Part shown: in pieces, positions 27,455 through 34,429 of the stretch
How the letters are laid out: the number at the start of each line of letters is the position of its first letter
Numbering within the stretch: position 1 is the stretch's first letter
Assembly (NCBI GenBank): GCA_964351985.1
Contig: CAYGPR010000007.1
Span: 1-64,000, forward strand
Origin: Meishania sp964351985
GTDB taxonomy: Bacteria; Bacteroidota; Bacteroidia; Flavobacteriales; Flavobacteriaceae
Direction: 5' to 3'
DNA: 64,000 nt
Translations under genes and position numbers: made by a program
Notes under the pieces: generated by a model
Databases searched by the model: none
Told to the model about the DNA's origin: nothing
What the model saw: only the letters and a program-made list of their open reading frames with translations

Positions 27455-28267
27455 TTAGTAGTCCCAACCCTCTAAATTAACTTTGCTTTCCAAATCGGCC
27501 TCCACCTCATCCGGTAGTTTTTCAAAAAAGTCGATTCCGGTGCGTTTTTCGATTTCATCTACGGAAACAACAAATTCGGAGAGTGCTTTGGTGCTTTCTT
27601 TTCCTTCCAGTAAAAAAGCTGTTATTTTTAAATTACCTGAATTCCCTCGGGCCACAATTTTATAGTAATATCTAGGCACGTCAACATCTTCTTGCCCTAT
27701 TGCTTGCAATCCGTTTTCCAAGACCCCGCCGGTTACGACGAAAAGTTCGTTATGCTTTTTGGCCCATTGTCGCACTTGCATTTCCAGACGGTTCCAAACC
27801 CCTGCGTTGAAATCCCTGTCTTGTGGACTTATATTGCTGGTATAAAAAGTCTCATTGTAGGCTTGTTCCGAAAATCTGCGATCGCCCGCTGGGCAAAGGT
27901 GTCCCCTATCATATCCAGAACCTTTGTAATTGCGCCAATCCGCGGATTTCGTCGGCACCTTTGGGTCTTCTATAAAATAAGGGCGTTTTCTATCGTCGTA
28001 AGTCAAGTGATCTTTTTTGAGCATATAGGCGACCCATTCGGCCTGTTCGAAAGGCTCGCTATAAGACAATTTATAATGTTGATGATCCACCACGGCTCCA
28101 GTGGTTGAACTTGGCAAAAACGATTCGGGAATTTCAGTTTTTGCAGCTTCGGAAGTTCCGACCGAATAGGTGCCAGGCGTATAAAAATTATCGAAAAGCC
28201 AAAATCCTATAATACACAACAGCAGTAAAGCGGTATAAATAGTTCTATTTCTTCGGCTTCTTGACAT
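27455..28267 (-). CDS. DNA/RNA non-specific endonuclease, membrane anchored
   Basis: 270 residues. A basic N-terminus (MSRSRRNR) and one hydrophobic helix (about 10-26) predict an inner-membrane anchor or uncleaved signal, with the catalytic part outside the cytoplasm. The nuclease domain carries the beta-beta-alpha-metal signature GYDRGHLCPAGDR (DRGH at 120-123, His123 as general base) and the metal-binding Asn in NAGVWNRLE (about 154-162). This is the NucA/Serratia-type family, which cuts DNA and RNA using Mg2+. Nutrient scavenging or defence are possible roles. It is convergent with rodA and divergent from msrB. Confidence 0.92.
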   Translation of the reverse strand: MSRSRRNRTIYTALLLLCIIGFWLFDNFYTPGTYSVGTSEAAKTEIPESFLPSSTTGAVVDHQHYKLSYSEPFEQAEWVAYMLKKDHLTYDDRKRPYFIEDPKVPTKSADWRNYKGSGYDRGHLCPAGDRRFSEQAYNETFYTSNISPQDRDFNAGVWNRLEMQVRQWAKKHNELFVVTGGVLENGLQAIGQEDVDVPRYYYKIVARGNSGNLKITAFLLEGKESTKALSEFVVSVDEIEKRTGIDFFEKLPDEVEADLESKVNLEGWDY

Positions 28268-28351
28268 GGCGCAAATTTATGCCAAATAAATTCTGTTCAG
28301 CGATAGATTTTGTAAGTTTAAGCAACTTGTTACGACCAATATCATGTATTT

Positions 28352-28390
28352 CTCCTTTTACTTTTCTAAATTGTAAAGGAGGCTTTTTTA
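28352..28390 (+). terminator. Terminator-like hairpin in the leader of the msr operon
   Basis: CTCCTTTTAC (28352-28361) pairs with GTAAAGGAG (28373-28381), with one bulged T and an 11-nt loop, followed by CTTTTTTATTT. It lies 36-74 nt before the msrB ATG, between two divergent genes. No upstream plus-strand gene is present for it to terminate, so an attenuator or small-RNA terminator is possible. Confidence 0.5.
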
Positions 28391-28425
28391 TTTGAACATT
28401 ATCTTTTAAAAGAAAGGAACAAACT

Positions 28426-28887
28426 ATGCTTACATGGAAAGATGTTATTCACTTTAGTGTTAACGGAAACCCCGAACCCGACCGTAGGGTAGAAAAAACA
28501 GAAACGGAATGGCACGAAATTTTGACCCCAGAGCAATTCAGGATCACCCGTAAAAAAGGAACCGAAGCCCCTCATAGCGGAGCACTCTGTAGCATTCACG
28601 AAGCTGGAAAATATAATTGTGTATGTTGCGATACCCCTTTGTTCGATTCGACCATAAAATTCGAATCAGGTACAGGTTGGCCAAGTTTTACACAACCGAT
28701 AAAAGAGAATGCCATTAAATATGAAAAAGATACTGCATTCGGCATGGTCCGGGTAGAGGTCATGTGCAATACCTGTGATGCACATTTGGGGCATGTATTT
28801 CCCGACGGGCCAGAGCCTAGCGGACTTCGGTATTGTATCAATTCAGAATCTATGCAACTTCAGAAAGAAAGGATAAACAATGAATAA
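28426..28887 (+). CDS. msrB: Peptide methionine-(R)-S-oxide reductase
   Basis: 153 residues. MsrB repairs the R epimer of methionine sulfoxide in proteins. Two zinc CxxC pairs (CVCC, Cys65/68; CNTC, Cys114/117), SGTGWPSFTQP and the catalytic RYCINS (Cys137) are all present, and no signal peptide is seen, so it is cytosolic. It is the first gene of a nine-gene tandem of redox and repair genes and overlaps the msrA start by 8 bp. Confidence 0.95.
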   Translation: MLTWKDVIHFSVNGNPEPDRRVEKTETEWHEILTPEQFRITRKKGTEAPHSGALCSIHEAGKYNCVCCDTPLFDSTIKFESGTGWPSFTQPIKENAIKYEKDTAFGMVRVEVMCNTCDAHLGHVFPDGPEPSGLRYCINSESMQLQKERINNE

Positions 28888-29431
28888 CAAAAATTTAGAA
28901 ATCGCCACCTTTGGCGGAGGGTGCTTTTGGTGTGTAGAAGCGGTCATTCAACAATTAAAGGGAGTGGAAAAAGTAGTATCCGGTTATACGGGAGGAAAAG
29001 CACCCGGAAAGCCAACCTACAGAGAAGTCTGTTCGGGTCTGACCGGTCATGCGGAAGTCGTTCAAGTTACGTTCGACCCTAGCATTATTTCATATAAAGA
29101 CTTGCTTGTTGTATTTATGACAAGCCATGACCCGACTACCATGAACCGTCAAGGAGCAGATGTGGGGTCGCAATATCGATCCGTCATTTATTATCACAAT
29201 GAAGCACAAAAAGAAACGGCCGAAACCGTAATAAAAGAAGTTGGCGAATATTATGACGGTCCTATTGTTACCGAGCTAAGTCCATTGGAGACTTTTTATG
29301 AGGCCGAGGACTACCATCAAGATTATTATCGTAACAATTCCTCCCAAGGGTATTGCAGTGCGGTAATTACGCCCAAACTGGCCAAACTTCGAAAGATGCA
29401 TGCCGATAAATTAAGGGGTATATCAGCTTAA
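28880..29431 (+). CDS. msrA: Peptide methionine-(S)-S-oxide reductase, canonical copy
   Basis: 183 residues. MsrA reduces the S epimer of methionine sulfoxide. The active-site loop FGGGCFWCVEAV places the nucleophile at Cys15 with a second cysteine at 18. YREVCSGLTGHAEVVQVTFD, SQYRSVIYY and the late NNSSQGYCS (candidate resolving Cys) complete the family pattern. It overlaps msrB, so both stereoisomers are handled from one message. A perfect 15-bp hairpin follows the stop. Confidence 0.96.
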   Translation: MNNKNLEIATFGGGCFWCVEAVIQQLKGVEKVVSGYTGGKAPGKPTYREVCSGLTGHAEVVQVTFDPSIISYKDLLVVFMTSHDPTTMNRQGADVGSQYRSVIYYHNEAQKETAETVIKEVGEYYDGPIVTELSPLETFYEAEDYHQDYYRNNSSQGYCSAVITPKLAKLRKMHADKLRGISA

Positions 29432-29460
29432 TCCTTTTCAGGGCCAAATTGAATTTATCT

Positions 29461-29495
29461 GGGTATTCCAGAACATAAAATGTTCTGGAATACCC
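29461..29495. repeat. Perfect 15-bp stem hairpin between msrA and the thioredoxin-like gene
   Basis: GGGTATTCCAGAACA (29461-29475) and TGTTCTGGAATACCC (29481-29495) are exact complements around TAAAA. There is no T-tract afterwards, so it is a weak terminator. mRNA processing or stabilisation of the upstream msrBA segment, or a protein-binding dyad, are alternatives. Confidence 0.75.
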
Positions 29496-29529
29496 TACTT
29501 TCCCTACCGAATAAAAGAAAGGATGCCTA

Positions 29530-30027
29530 ATGCAAAACAATATTACATACGGAATAGAAGGCCTCAACGCTCCCGCTTTTTTGGTCGACCAGTGGGTAGA
29601 TACCGACGGAAATAAAACCGAACCTATTGAACTTTCCGATTTCGATGGAAAATTCAAGGTTATCTATTGCTTTCAGAGCTGGTGCTCGGGGTGTCATAGC
29701 CGTGGGCTTCCCGCCTTGCAGAAAATAACCGAAGCTTTAGGTGAAAATGACAGCGTTATATTCCTAGCCGTTCAGACCGTTTTTGAAGGATATGATTCGA
29801 ACACCTACGAGAAAATGGTGGAAACCCAAAAACAGTATGATTTGAAAATACCTTTCGGTCATGACCCTGGGGATACAAGTTCACATAATCGTTCGAAAAT
29901 GATGTATCATTATAGAACGGGCGGTACCCCTTGGTTTATCTTAATCGACCAAAAAAATAAGGTGGTCTTCAATGATTTTCATTTGAACGTTGAAAATGCA
30001 ATTGCATTTTTAAAAAAAATGAAGTAG
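29530..30027 (+). CDS. Cytosolic TlpA/redoxin-type thioredoxin-fold protein
   Basis: 165 residues with no signal peptide. The thioredoxin fold is shown by KVIYCFQSWCSGCHSRGL (redox pair Cys52/Cys55) and the cis-proline loop RTGGTPWFILID. The CSGC pair resembles TlpA/ResA-like redoxins, which are normally periplasmic, so a cytosolic version in an msr operon is a good candidate reductant for the Msr enzymes. Partner specificity is inference. It abuts the next gene with no gap. Confidence 0.85.
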   Translation: MQNNITYGIEGLNAPAFLVDQWVDTDGNKTEPIELSDFDGKFKVIYCFQSWCSGCHSRGLPALQKITEALGENDSVIFLAVQTVFEGYDSNTYEKMVETQKQYDLKIPFGHDPGDTSSHNRSKMMYHYRTGGTPWFILIDQKNKVVFNDFHLNVENAIAFLKKMK

Positions 30028-30558
30028 ATGAATCATATTCCCGAAATCAAACTGTACGGGGCGGAAGGTTGCCACAAAACGAATTATTACAAAACATTGC
30101 TAGAAGCACGGCAACTGTCCTATATCGTTTTAGATGTAGAAACGAATAAAGCCCATGCCCAAGAATTACGCAGTTTATATGAGAACGGTAAACTGAATTT
30201 TCCGACCATTACCATCGGGAAAAAAAAGTTACGAAACCCTCATAAGGATGAACTCAATGCCTGGATCAACAAATTAATACCCAGTATTTTGGAAATAGAG
30301 CACAACAAAGAAAACAAACGGTTTATTATGGATATCAATGGGGAAATCGCTTTTATAGAATATTTTCTGAGGGATGAAAAAATGTACTTGACCCATTCAG
30401 AAGTACCATCTCAGCTTCGTGGCCGAGGTATTGGTAAGGTCTTGGTCGAGAAAGCCTTTGAAAAGTTGACCGAAGAAGAGTATAAAGCCGTCGCCGTATG
30501 TTCATTTATCAAAGCAGTGGCAAGCCGAAGCAAAAAATGGGATAACATAATTGGATAG
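30028..30558 (+). CDS. Glutaredoxin-like domain fused to YjdJ-type GNAT acetyltransferase
   Basis: 176 residues in two parts. Residues 1-85 read as a glutaredoxin fold: IKLYGAEGCHKTNYYKTLLE, with a single active-site Cys15 in CHKT in place of CPYC, and the cis-Pro segment NFPTITIGKKKL. Residues about 95-176 match the small GNAT family of YjdJ type: INGEIAFIEYFLRDEKMYLTHSEVP, the acetyl-CoA loop QLRGRGIG (129-136) and the C-terminal VCSFIKAVASRSKKW. One unbroken frame joins them, so the fusion is genuine. A single-cysteine glutaredoxin joined to an acetyltransferase is unusual, and the substrate is unknown. Confidence 0.82.
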   Translation: MNHIPEIKLYGAEGCHKTNYYKTLLEARQLSYIVLDVETNKAHAQELRSLYENGKLNFPTITIGKKKLRNPHKDELNAWINKLIPSILEIEHNKENKRFIMDINGEIAFIEYFLRDEKMYLTHSEVPSQLRGRGIGKVLVEKAFEKLTEEEYKAVAVCSFIKAVASRSKKWDNIIG

Positions 30559-30575
30559 ACCAAAAAAAATCGAAA

Positions 30576-30827
30576 ATGGTATTAAGTAAGATACAGAGGC
30601 TGCCCTTGGGGTATTCCGAAGTATTGTACAAAAACACAAAATATGGGGTTACCCGAACCGATTTCAATTCAGGAAAAAGCATCAAACTGTTTGCCGAAGA
30701 ACTGGGTGGTAACGATTTCGTCAGTCTGAATTATTACATTACCGATTCCGAAGAAATCTTAAAACCCTGTGAAATGCCAGAGCAAAAAGTATTCGACTTT
30801 TTAAACCACTATAAACTCCCTAAATAA
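30576..30827 (+). CDS. Small protein of unknown function in msr operon
   Basis: 83 residues, soluble, no signal peptide, starting MVLSKIQRLPLGYSEVLYKN. I do not recognise it. The look is a small alpha/beta protein (KYGVTRTDFNSGKSIKLFAEELGG, then NYYITDSEEILKPCEMP) with one cysteine and no obvious catalytic motif. The phrase YKNTKYGVTRTDF...GKSIKLFAEELGG suggests a conserved core. It sits 17 bp after the glutaredoxin-GNAT gene and 3 bp before the AhpD-like gene, so it is surely co-transcribed. Confidence 0.8.
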   Translation: MVLSKIQRLPLGYSEVLYKNTKYGVTRTDFNSGKSIKLFAEELGGNDFVSLNYYITDSEEILKPCEMPEQKVFDFLNHYKLPK

Positions 30828-30830
30828 ATT

Positions 30831-31292
30831 ATGGAAAATGTGAATTTTATAAACAAGCGTTTTGACCCAAGTATTACGCCGTTTCTGGACCTTGCCAAAC
30901 AAATGGCCAAAGCATTTGGCTATACAGCCGACCTGCAAATAGAAAAACACATGGCCCAACTACTTCGCCTACGGGTCGCTCAAAAAAACGAATGTGCGTA
31001 CTGTATCGTCCTTCATGCAGATACCGCCAGGTCGGTCGGTATCGATGCTGCCAAGGTCGACAATATTTCCTCTTGGTGGAACAGTGATCTCTATACGGAA
31101 AAAGAAAAATCAGCCTTGACCTATTGCGATATATTGACCGAGGGAAGTCATATTAACTTTCAGAAGTACCATGATGATCTGTCCGCCCATTTTTCTGAAG
31201 TAGAAATTGCTGAGATTGCGGCCATTGTTATCAACATGAACGTTTGGACGCGCCTAAAACTGGCACAGGGCGAAACCCCTATCTTTAAATAA
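30831..31292 (+). CDS. AhpD-like (carboxymuconolactone decarboxylase family) protein
   Basis: 153 residues. The all-helical AhpD fold is indicated by RLRVAQKNECAYCIVLHADTA with the redox motif C-x2-C-x3-H (Cys55, Cys58, His62) preceded by Glu54. AhpD relatives act as alkylhydroperoxidases or thiol adaptors in the cytosol. True carboxymuconolactone decarboxylases lack this cysteine pair, so a peroxide/thiol role fits better, in line with the surrounding msr genes. Confidence 0.88.
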   Translation: MENVNFINKRFDPSITPFLDLAKQMAKAFGYTADLQIEKHMAQLLRLRVAQKNECAYCIVLHADTARSVGIDAAKVDNISSWWNSDLYTEKEKSALTYCDILTEGSHINFQKYHDDLSAHFSEVEIAEIAAIVINMNVWTRLKLAQGETPIFK

Positions 31293-31314
31293 AATAACAA
31301 AAGGAAATATCACA

Positions 31315-31836
31315 ATGGATAAAATAGCTTTAGGAGGATGTTGTCATTGGTGTACGGAAGCGGTATACCAATCCCTAAAAGGAGTCTCGAAGGTTGGGCA
31401 AGGGTTTATTTCTTCAAGTGGTTCGAACAGTGGTTTCTCGGAAGCCGTTATCGTTCATTTTGATAAAAAGGTCATTGGTTTGAAAGCTATCATCGAAATT
31501 CATCTTCACACCCACAGCAGTACTTCTAAGCATAGCATGCGCTCAAAATATCGTTCCGCCGTGTATACCTTTTCAAAAAATCAAGCGCATGACGTTGAAA
31601 AAATTATAATTGAGCTTCAAGAAGGATTTGAACACAAGATCATAACTGAAGTGCTTCCTTTTGTAGATTTCAAACCCTCCGAAAAGCAGTTCGCCAACTA
31701 CTATTTTAACAACCCGCAAAAACCGTTTTGTCAAAATTATATCGAACCTAAAATAAAACTGCTATTGCAAAGATTTTCTAATCGAATTGATGCAAATAGG
31801 ATAAGGCTTCAAGATGCCGTAGCATTAAATCCATAA
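31315..31836 (+). CDS. Highly divergent second MsrA-like protein
   Basis: 173 residues aligning end to end with the neighbouring MsrA but strongly changed. The active loop reads LGGCCHWCTEAV (Cys9, Cys10, Cys13), where the conserved Phe after the nucleophile is His. The YREVCSGLTGHAE loop is shortened to GSNSGFSEAV, which keeps the glutamate. KYRSAVYTF and the late QKPFCQNYIEPK remain. The change at the methyl-sulfoxide pocket and the extra cysteine suggest another substrate or a redox-sensing role. It lies 22 bp after the AhpD-like gene and 2 bp before the next. Confidence 0.8.
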   Translation: MDKIALGGCCHWCTEAVYQSLKGVSKVGQGFISSSGSNSGFSEAVIVHFDKKVIGLKAIIEIHLHTHSSTSKHSMRSKYRSAVYTFSKNQAHDVEKIIIELQEGFEHKIITEVLPFVDFKPSEKQFANYYFNNPQKPFCQNYIEPKIKLLLQRFSNRIDANRIRLQDAVALNP

Positions 31837-31838
31837 AA

Positions 31839-33056
31839 ATGAAAAACAGCAAACTTCAAATAATAAATCAAAAAGGACACAAACTTCAAGCCTACTTGGA
31901 ACTGCCCGCCAATCAACATCCTAATAAATTTGCAATTTTCGCCCATTGTTTTTCGTGTAGCAGTACCTTACGTGCGGTCAAGAATATTACGCGGGCATTG
32001 ACCTCATTCGGTTTTGGAGTACTTCGTTTCGATTTCACGGGTCTCGGCAGAAGCGAGGGCGAATTCGCTGAAAGTCATTTCTCCGCGAATGTGGATGACC
32101 TTTTGGCGGTAAACAACTACTTGCAAGAGCACTATATCGCTCCGTCATTTCTTGTTGGTCATTCTCTTGGCGGTGCGGCCGTAATTGTAGCGGCTTCTAA
32201 ACTTGAAAATATTAAAGCTGTAGCGACCATAGGTGCACCGGCGACTGTGGACCACGTTACCCAACACTTTTCTCATCAATTGGAAGAAATCGAATCCAAG
32301 GGAGATATCGAAGTAAATATTGGGGGGAGGCCTTTCAAGATCAATAAAGAATTTGTGGAAGATTTCGACAAGACGAACCTACCATTGATTACCGAGAACC
32401 TGCGAAAACCGATTTTAATTTTACATTCTCCTGTCGATACTATCGTGGGTATCGACAACGCGCAACGCCTTTATCATAGTGCCAAACATCCAAAAAGCTT
32501 TATAAGCTTAAACCAAGCGGATCATTTGCTCACCGATGTTCTTGATAGTAGATATGTTGGCCATGTTATTGGGGCTTGGGTACAGCGCTACTTTCCGCAA
32601 GAGGATAATGAAATGCTGGATACCCAAGGGGAACAGCTGGTCGGACACCTAAATCTCTTGGAGGACAATTTCACTACCCAAATACAGACTAAAAAACATA
32701 CGATGATCGCAGACGAACCGCAAACCGTTAATGGAGACGATTTCGGACCTTCGCCCTACGAATATCTCAATGCAGGGTTAGCGGCCTGTACCGCAATGAC
32801 GTTAAAACTATACGCCCAAAGAAAAAAATGGGACCTACAGGAAGTGTTCGTATATCTCTCCCATTCAAAAAAACATTCGGACGAACTCGAATTAGATATT
32901 GAAAAATCTGGATACTTAGATCATATAGACAAAAAGCTGAAATTTATCGGTAATTTAGATGAACAGCAAAAAAACCGTTTGAAAGAAATTGCTTCGAAGT
33001 GCCCCGTGCATAAAACATTGCAAAGCGAGGTAATTATCGATACCGAAATAATATAG
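31839..33056 (+). CDS. Alpha/beta hydrolase fused to OsmC-type peroxiredoxin domain
   Basis: 405 residues. Residues about 10-255 form an alpha/beta hydrolase with nucleophile Ser109 in VGHSLGGAAV and likely Asp200 (SPVDTIVG) and His229 (QADHLLTD). Residues about 270-405 form an OsmC domain with FGPSPYEYLNAGLAACTAMT (Cys317) and SKCPVHKTL (Cys388), the two cysteines of organic hydroperoxide reductases. The fusion is known in several bacteria. It could release and detoxify oxidised acyl compounds. It fits the operon's oxidant-repair theme. Confidence 0.93.
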   Translation: MKNSKLQIINQKGHKLQAYLELPANQHPNKFAIFAHCFSCSSTLRAVKNITRALTSFGFGVLRFDFTGLGRSEGEFAESHFSANVDDLLAVNNYLQEHYIAPSFLVGHSLGGAAVIVAASKLENIKAVATIGAPATVDHVTQHFSHQLEEIESKGDIEVNIGGRPFKINKEFVEDFDKTNLPLITENLRKPILILHSPVDTIVGIDNAQRLYHSAKHPKSFISLNQADHLLTDVLDSRYVGHVIGAWVQRYFPQEDNEMLDTQGEQLVGHLNLLEDNFTTQIQTKKHTMIADEPQTVNGDDFGPSPYEYLNAGLAACTAMTLKLYAQRKKWDLQEVFVYLSHSKKHSDELELDIEKSGYLDHIDKKLKFIGNLDEQQKNRLKEIASKCPVHKTLQSEVIIDTEII

Positions 33057-33078
33057 AATCGCATTAATCAAATATCAT

Positions 33079-33351
33079 ATGGGTCTAGTAGAAAATGTGA
33101 CGCGTTTTTTTAGGGCAAAAGCGGAAAACATGCAGACAGCATCTGCTCCTGAAGGTGTATGCCCGAACTGTTGGGGCGAACAAGAATGGGAAGGAGAATT
33201 CTACAAACACCTAAAAGCCAATAATATTACTCCCGAATCGGACAGATATAATAATTGGATCAAAGAATTTGTCGTGAAGCATATCGATGGTATCGCCATT
33301 GACAAAGACACTCATGTTTGTACCTCCTGTAAAGTGAACTACACGAAGTAA
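33079..33351 (+). CDS. Small zinc-ribbon-like protein
   Basis: 90 residues with two widely spaced CxxC pairs, VCPNCWGEQEWEG (Cys28/31) and HVCTSCKVNYTK (Cys81/84), enclosing a helical segment. This is a typical structural zinc or redox-switch arrangement. The N-terminus (MGLVENVTRFFRAKAENMQ) is a short amphipathic helix. No named domain is recognised. It is 22 bp after the hydrolase-OsmC gene and ends the operon. Confidence 0.82.
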   Translation: MGLVENVTRFFRAKAENMQTASAPEGVCPNCWGEQEWEGEFYKHLKANNITPESDRYNNWIKEFVVKHIDGIAIDKDTHVCTSCKVNYTK

Positions 33352-33655
33352 GCCACCATTATTTATTAAAGGGGCCAAACAACACTATATCCTCTTCCCT
33401 TGTTGTGAGCCTTTATTTCTTTGAATTCTACATAATCCAATGGAGTCGAGTTTCCTGTCAATAGTGTTTTTGACATCAATTGTACACTATTTCTTACCAT
33501 TAGCACAATTTTAGTCCTACTTTGATTCAGATTGACTTAATTTTATTCATCCCGTACGTAATCTCCCCCTGACATGCTCAATGTTACTACTCCAAGCCAA
33601 TAGACTTGGGGTGACATTAAGAACTTATTACCTAACAATTTTAAATTACAAAAAG
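33352..33655. other. 304-bp gap with two dyads, no gene seen
   Basis: AATAGTGT (33460-33467) and ACACTATT (33484-33491) form an inverted pair around a TTGACATC-containing spacer. A small hairpin CCAAG/CTTGG lies at about 33593-33610, in the likely leader of the following lipoprotein gene. No convincing terminator for the msr operon and no full TTTG/TAnnTTTG promoter were found. Confidence 0.35.
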
Positions 33656-34354
33656 ATGAAAACAAAATTTATTTGGATCACGCTATCCATGGCCTTTATT
33701 TGCTTGTTGCTATCAAGCTGTGGGCCACTTATTTTTAAAGCTAATTTTGATTCCGACACAGTCGGAAACGATCCGAATCCGAATCCACCTGGAGCCCCTT
33801 CGGGAGATAAGATCAAGGGTGATTGTGGAATCACGATTGTAAACAGTGGCATTCTATCATCGAAGGCCATGCGCTTTTACAACGAATCCGATTGCTTGAT
33901 AGACGCCATGTGGTTCGAATCAACGACCCTAAGTACATCGAATCAATTTTTGAACTACGTTTTTACAGGATATCCAGAAAGTACTACGCACCGAACCTTC
34001 AATATCAGTTTTGCCGGAGGGCATTTTCGGGATGCGTTTACAGTAAAATATCAGAACGGCACTATGTATTTGACCGATGGCAATTACACAGACCATAATA
34101 TCGGCACATATACCGCCAACCAAAAACAAACCTTTTTAGTTGGGATCAACAGAGCGACCGATAAATATGCCCTTACCATTTCGCGATCAGGTACTTCCAA
34201 CATACAATTAAGCGACCGACCCGTCAGAGAAGCTAATTTTTGGGGCCAGCCCGCTTACATATTATATCTCTATTATGACACAGATGATAGCAGCACCTCT
34301 TCAAATGGATATGTCATAGATGCGGTATCGATGAACAAGGAAGATGAAGATTAA
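33656..34354 (+). CDS. Secreted lipoprotein of unknown function
   Basis: About 232 residues from the ATG at 33656, which begins a clean lipoprotein signal (MKTKFIWITLSMAFICLLLSSC, lipobox LSSC). An upstream in-frame ATG at 33581 would bury the signal and is rejected. After a Pro/Asn-rich spacer (NDPNPNPPGAPSG) the body is beta-rich with a jelly-roll feel (FNISFAGGHFRDAFTVKYQNG, YALTISRSGTSNIQL, GYVIDAVSMNKEDED). This might be a concanavalin/LamG-like carbohydrate-binding fold. That is only an impression. It is a single-gene unit with its own terminator. Confidence 0.75.
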   Translation: MKTKFIWITLSMAFICLLLSSCGPLIFKANFDSDTVGNDPNPNPPGAPSGDKIKGDCGITIVNSGILSSKAMRFYNESDCLIDAMWFESTTLSTSNQFLNYVFTGYPESTTHRTFNISFAGGHFRDAFTVKYQNGTMYLTDGNYTDHNIGTYTANQKQTFLVGINRATDKYALTISRSGTSNIQLSDRPVREANFWGQPAYILYLYYDTDDSSTSSNGYVIDAVSMNKEDED

Positions 34355-34376
34355 TTCATAATACTGCCGACAACAA

Positions 34377-34409
34377 AAATGCCTTGCAAATAATTTGCAA
34401 GGCATTTTT
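34377..34409. terminator. Bidirectional terminator between lipoprotein and prc genes
   Basis: AATGCCTTGCAAA and TTTGCAAGGCATT pair perfectly around TAA, with A-rich and T-rich flanks on both sides. It serves the plus-strand lipoprotein gene and the convergent protease gene. Confidence 0.9.
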
Positions 34410-34429
34410 ATATTCTTAAGTTTTAATAA

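Noticed and set aside
33581..33655. Upstream ATG giving a 25-residue longer lipoprotein
   Set aside because: It would place a polar stretch before the signal peptide; the ATG at 33656 gives a standard lipoprotein signal.
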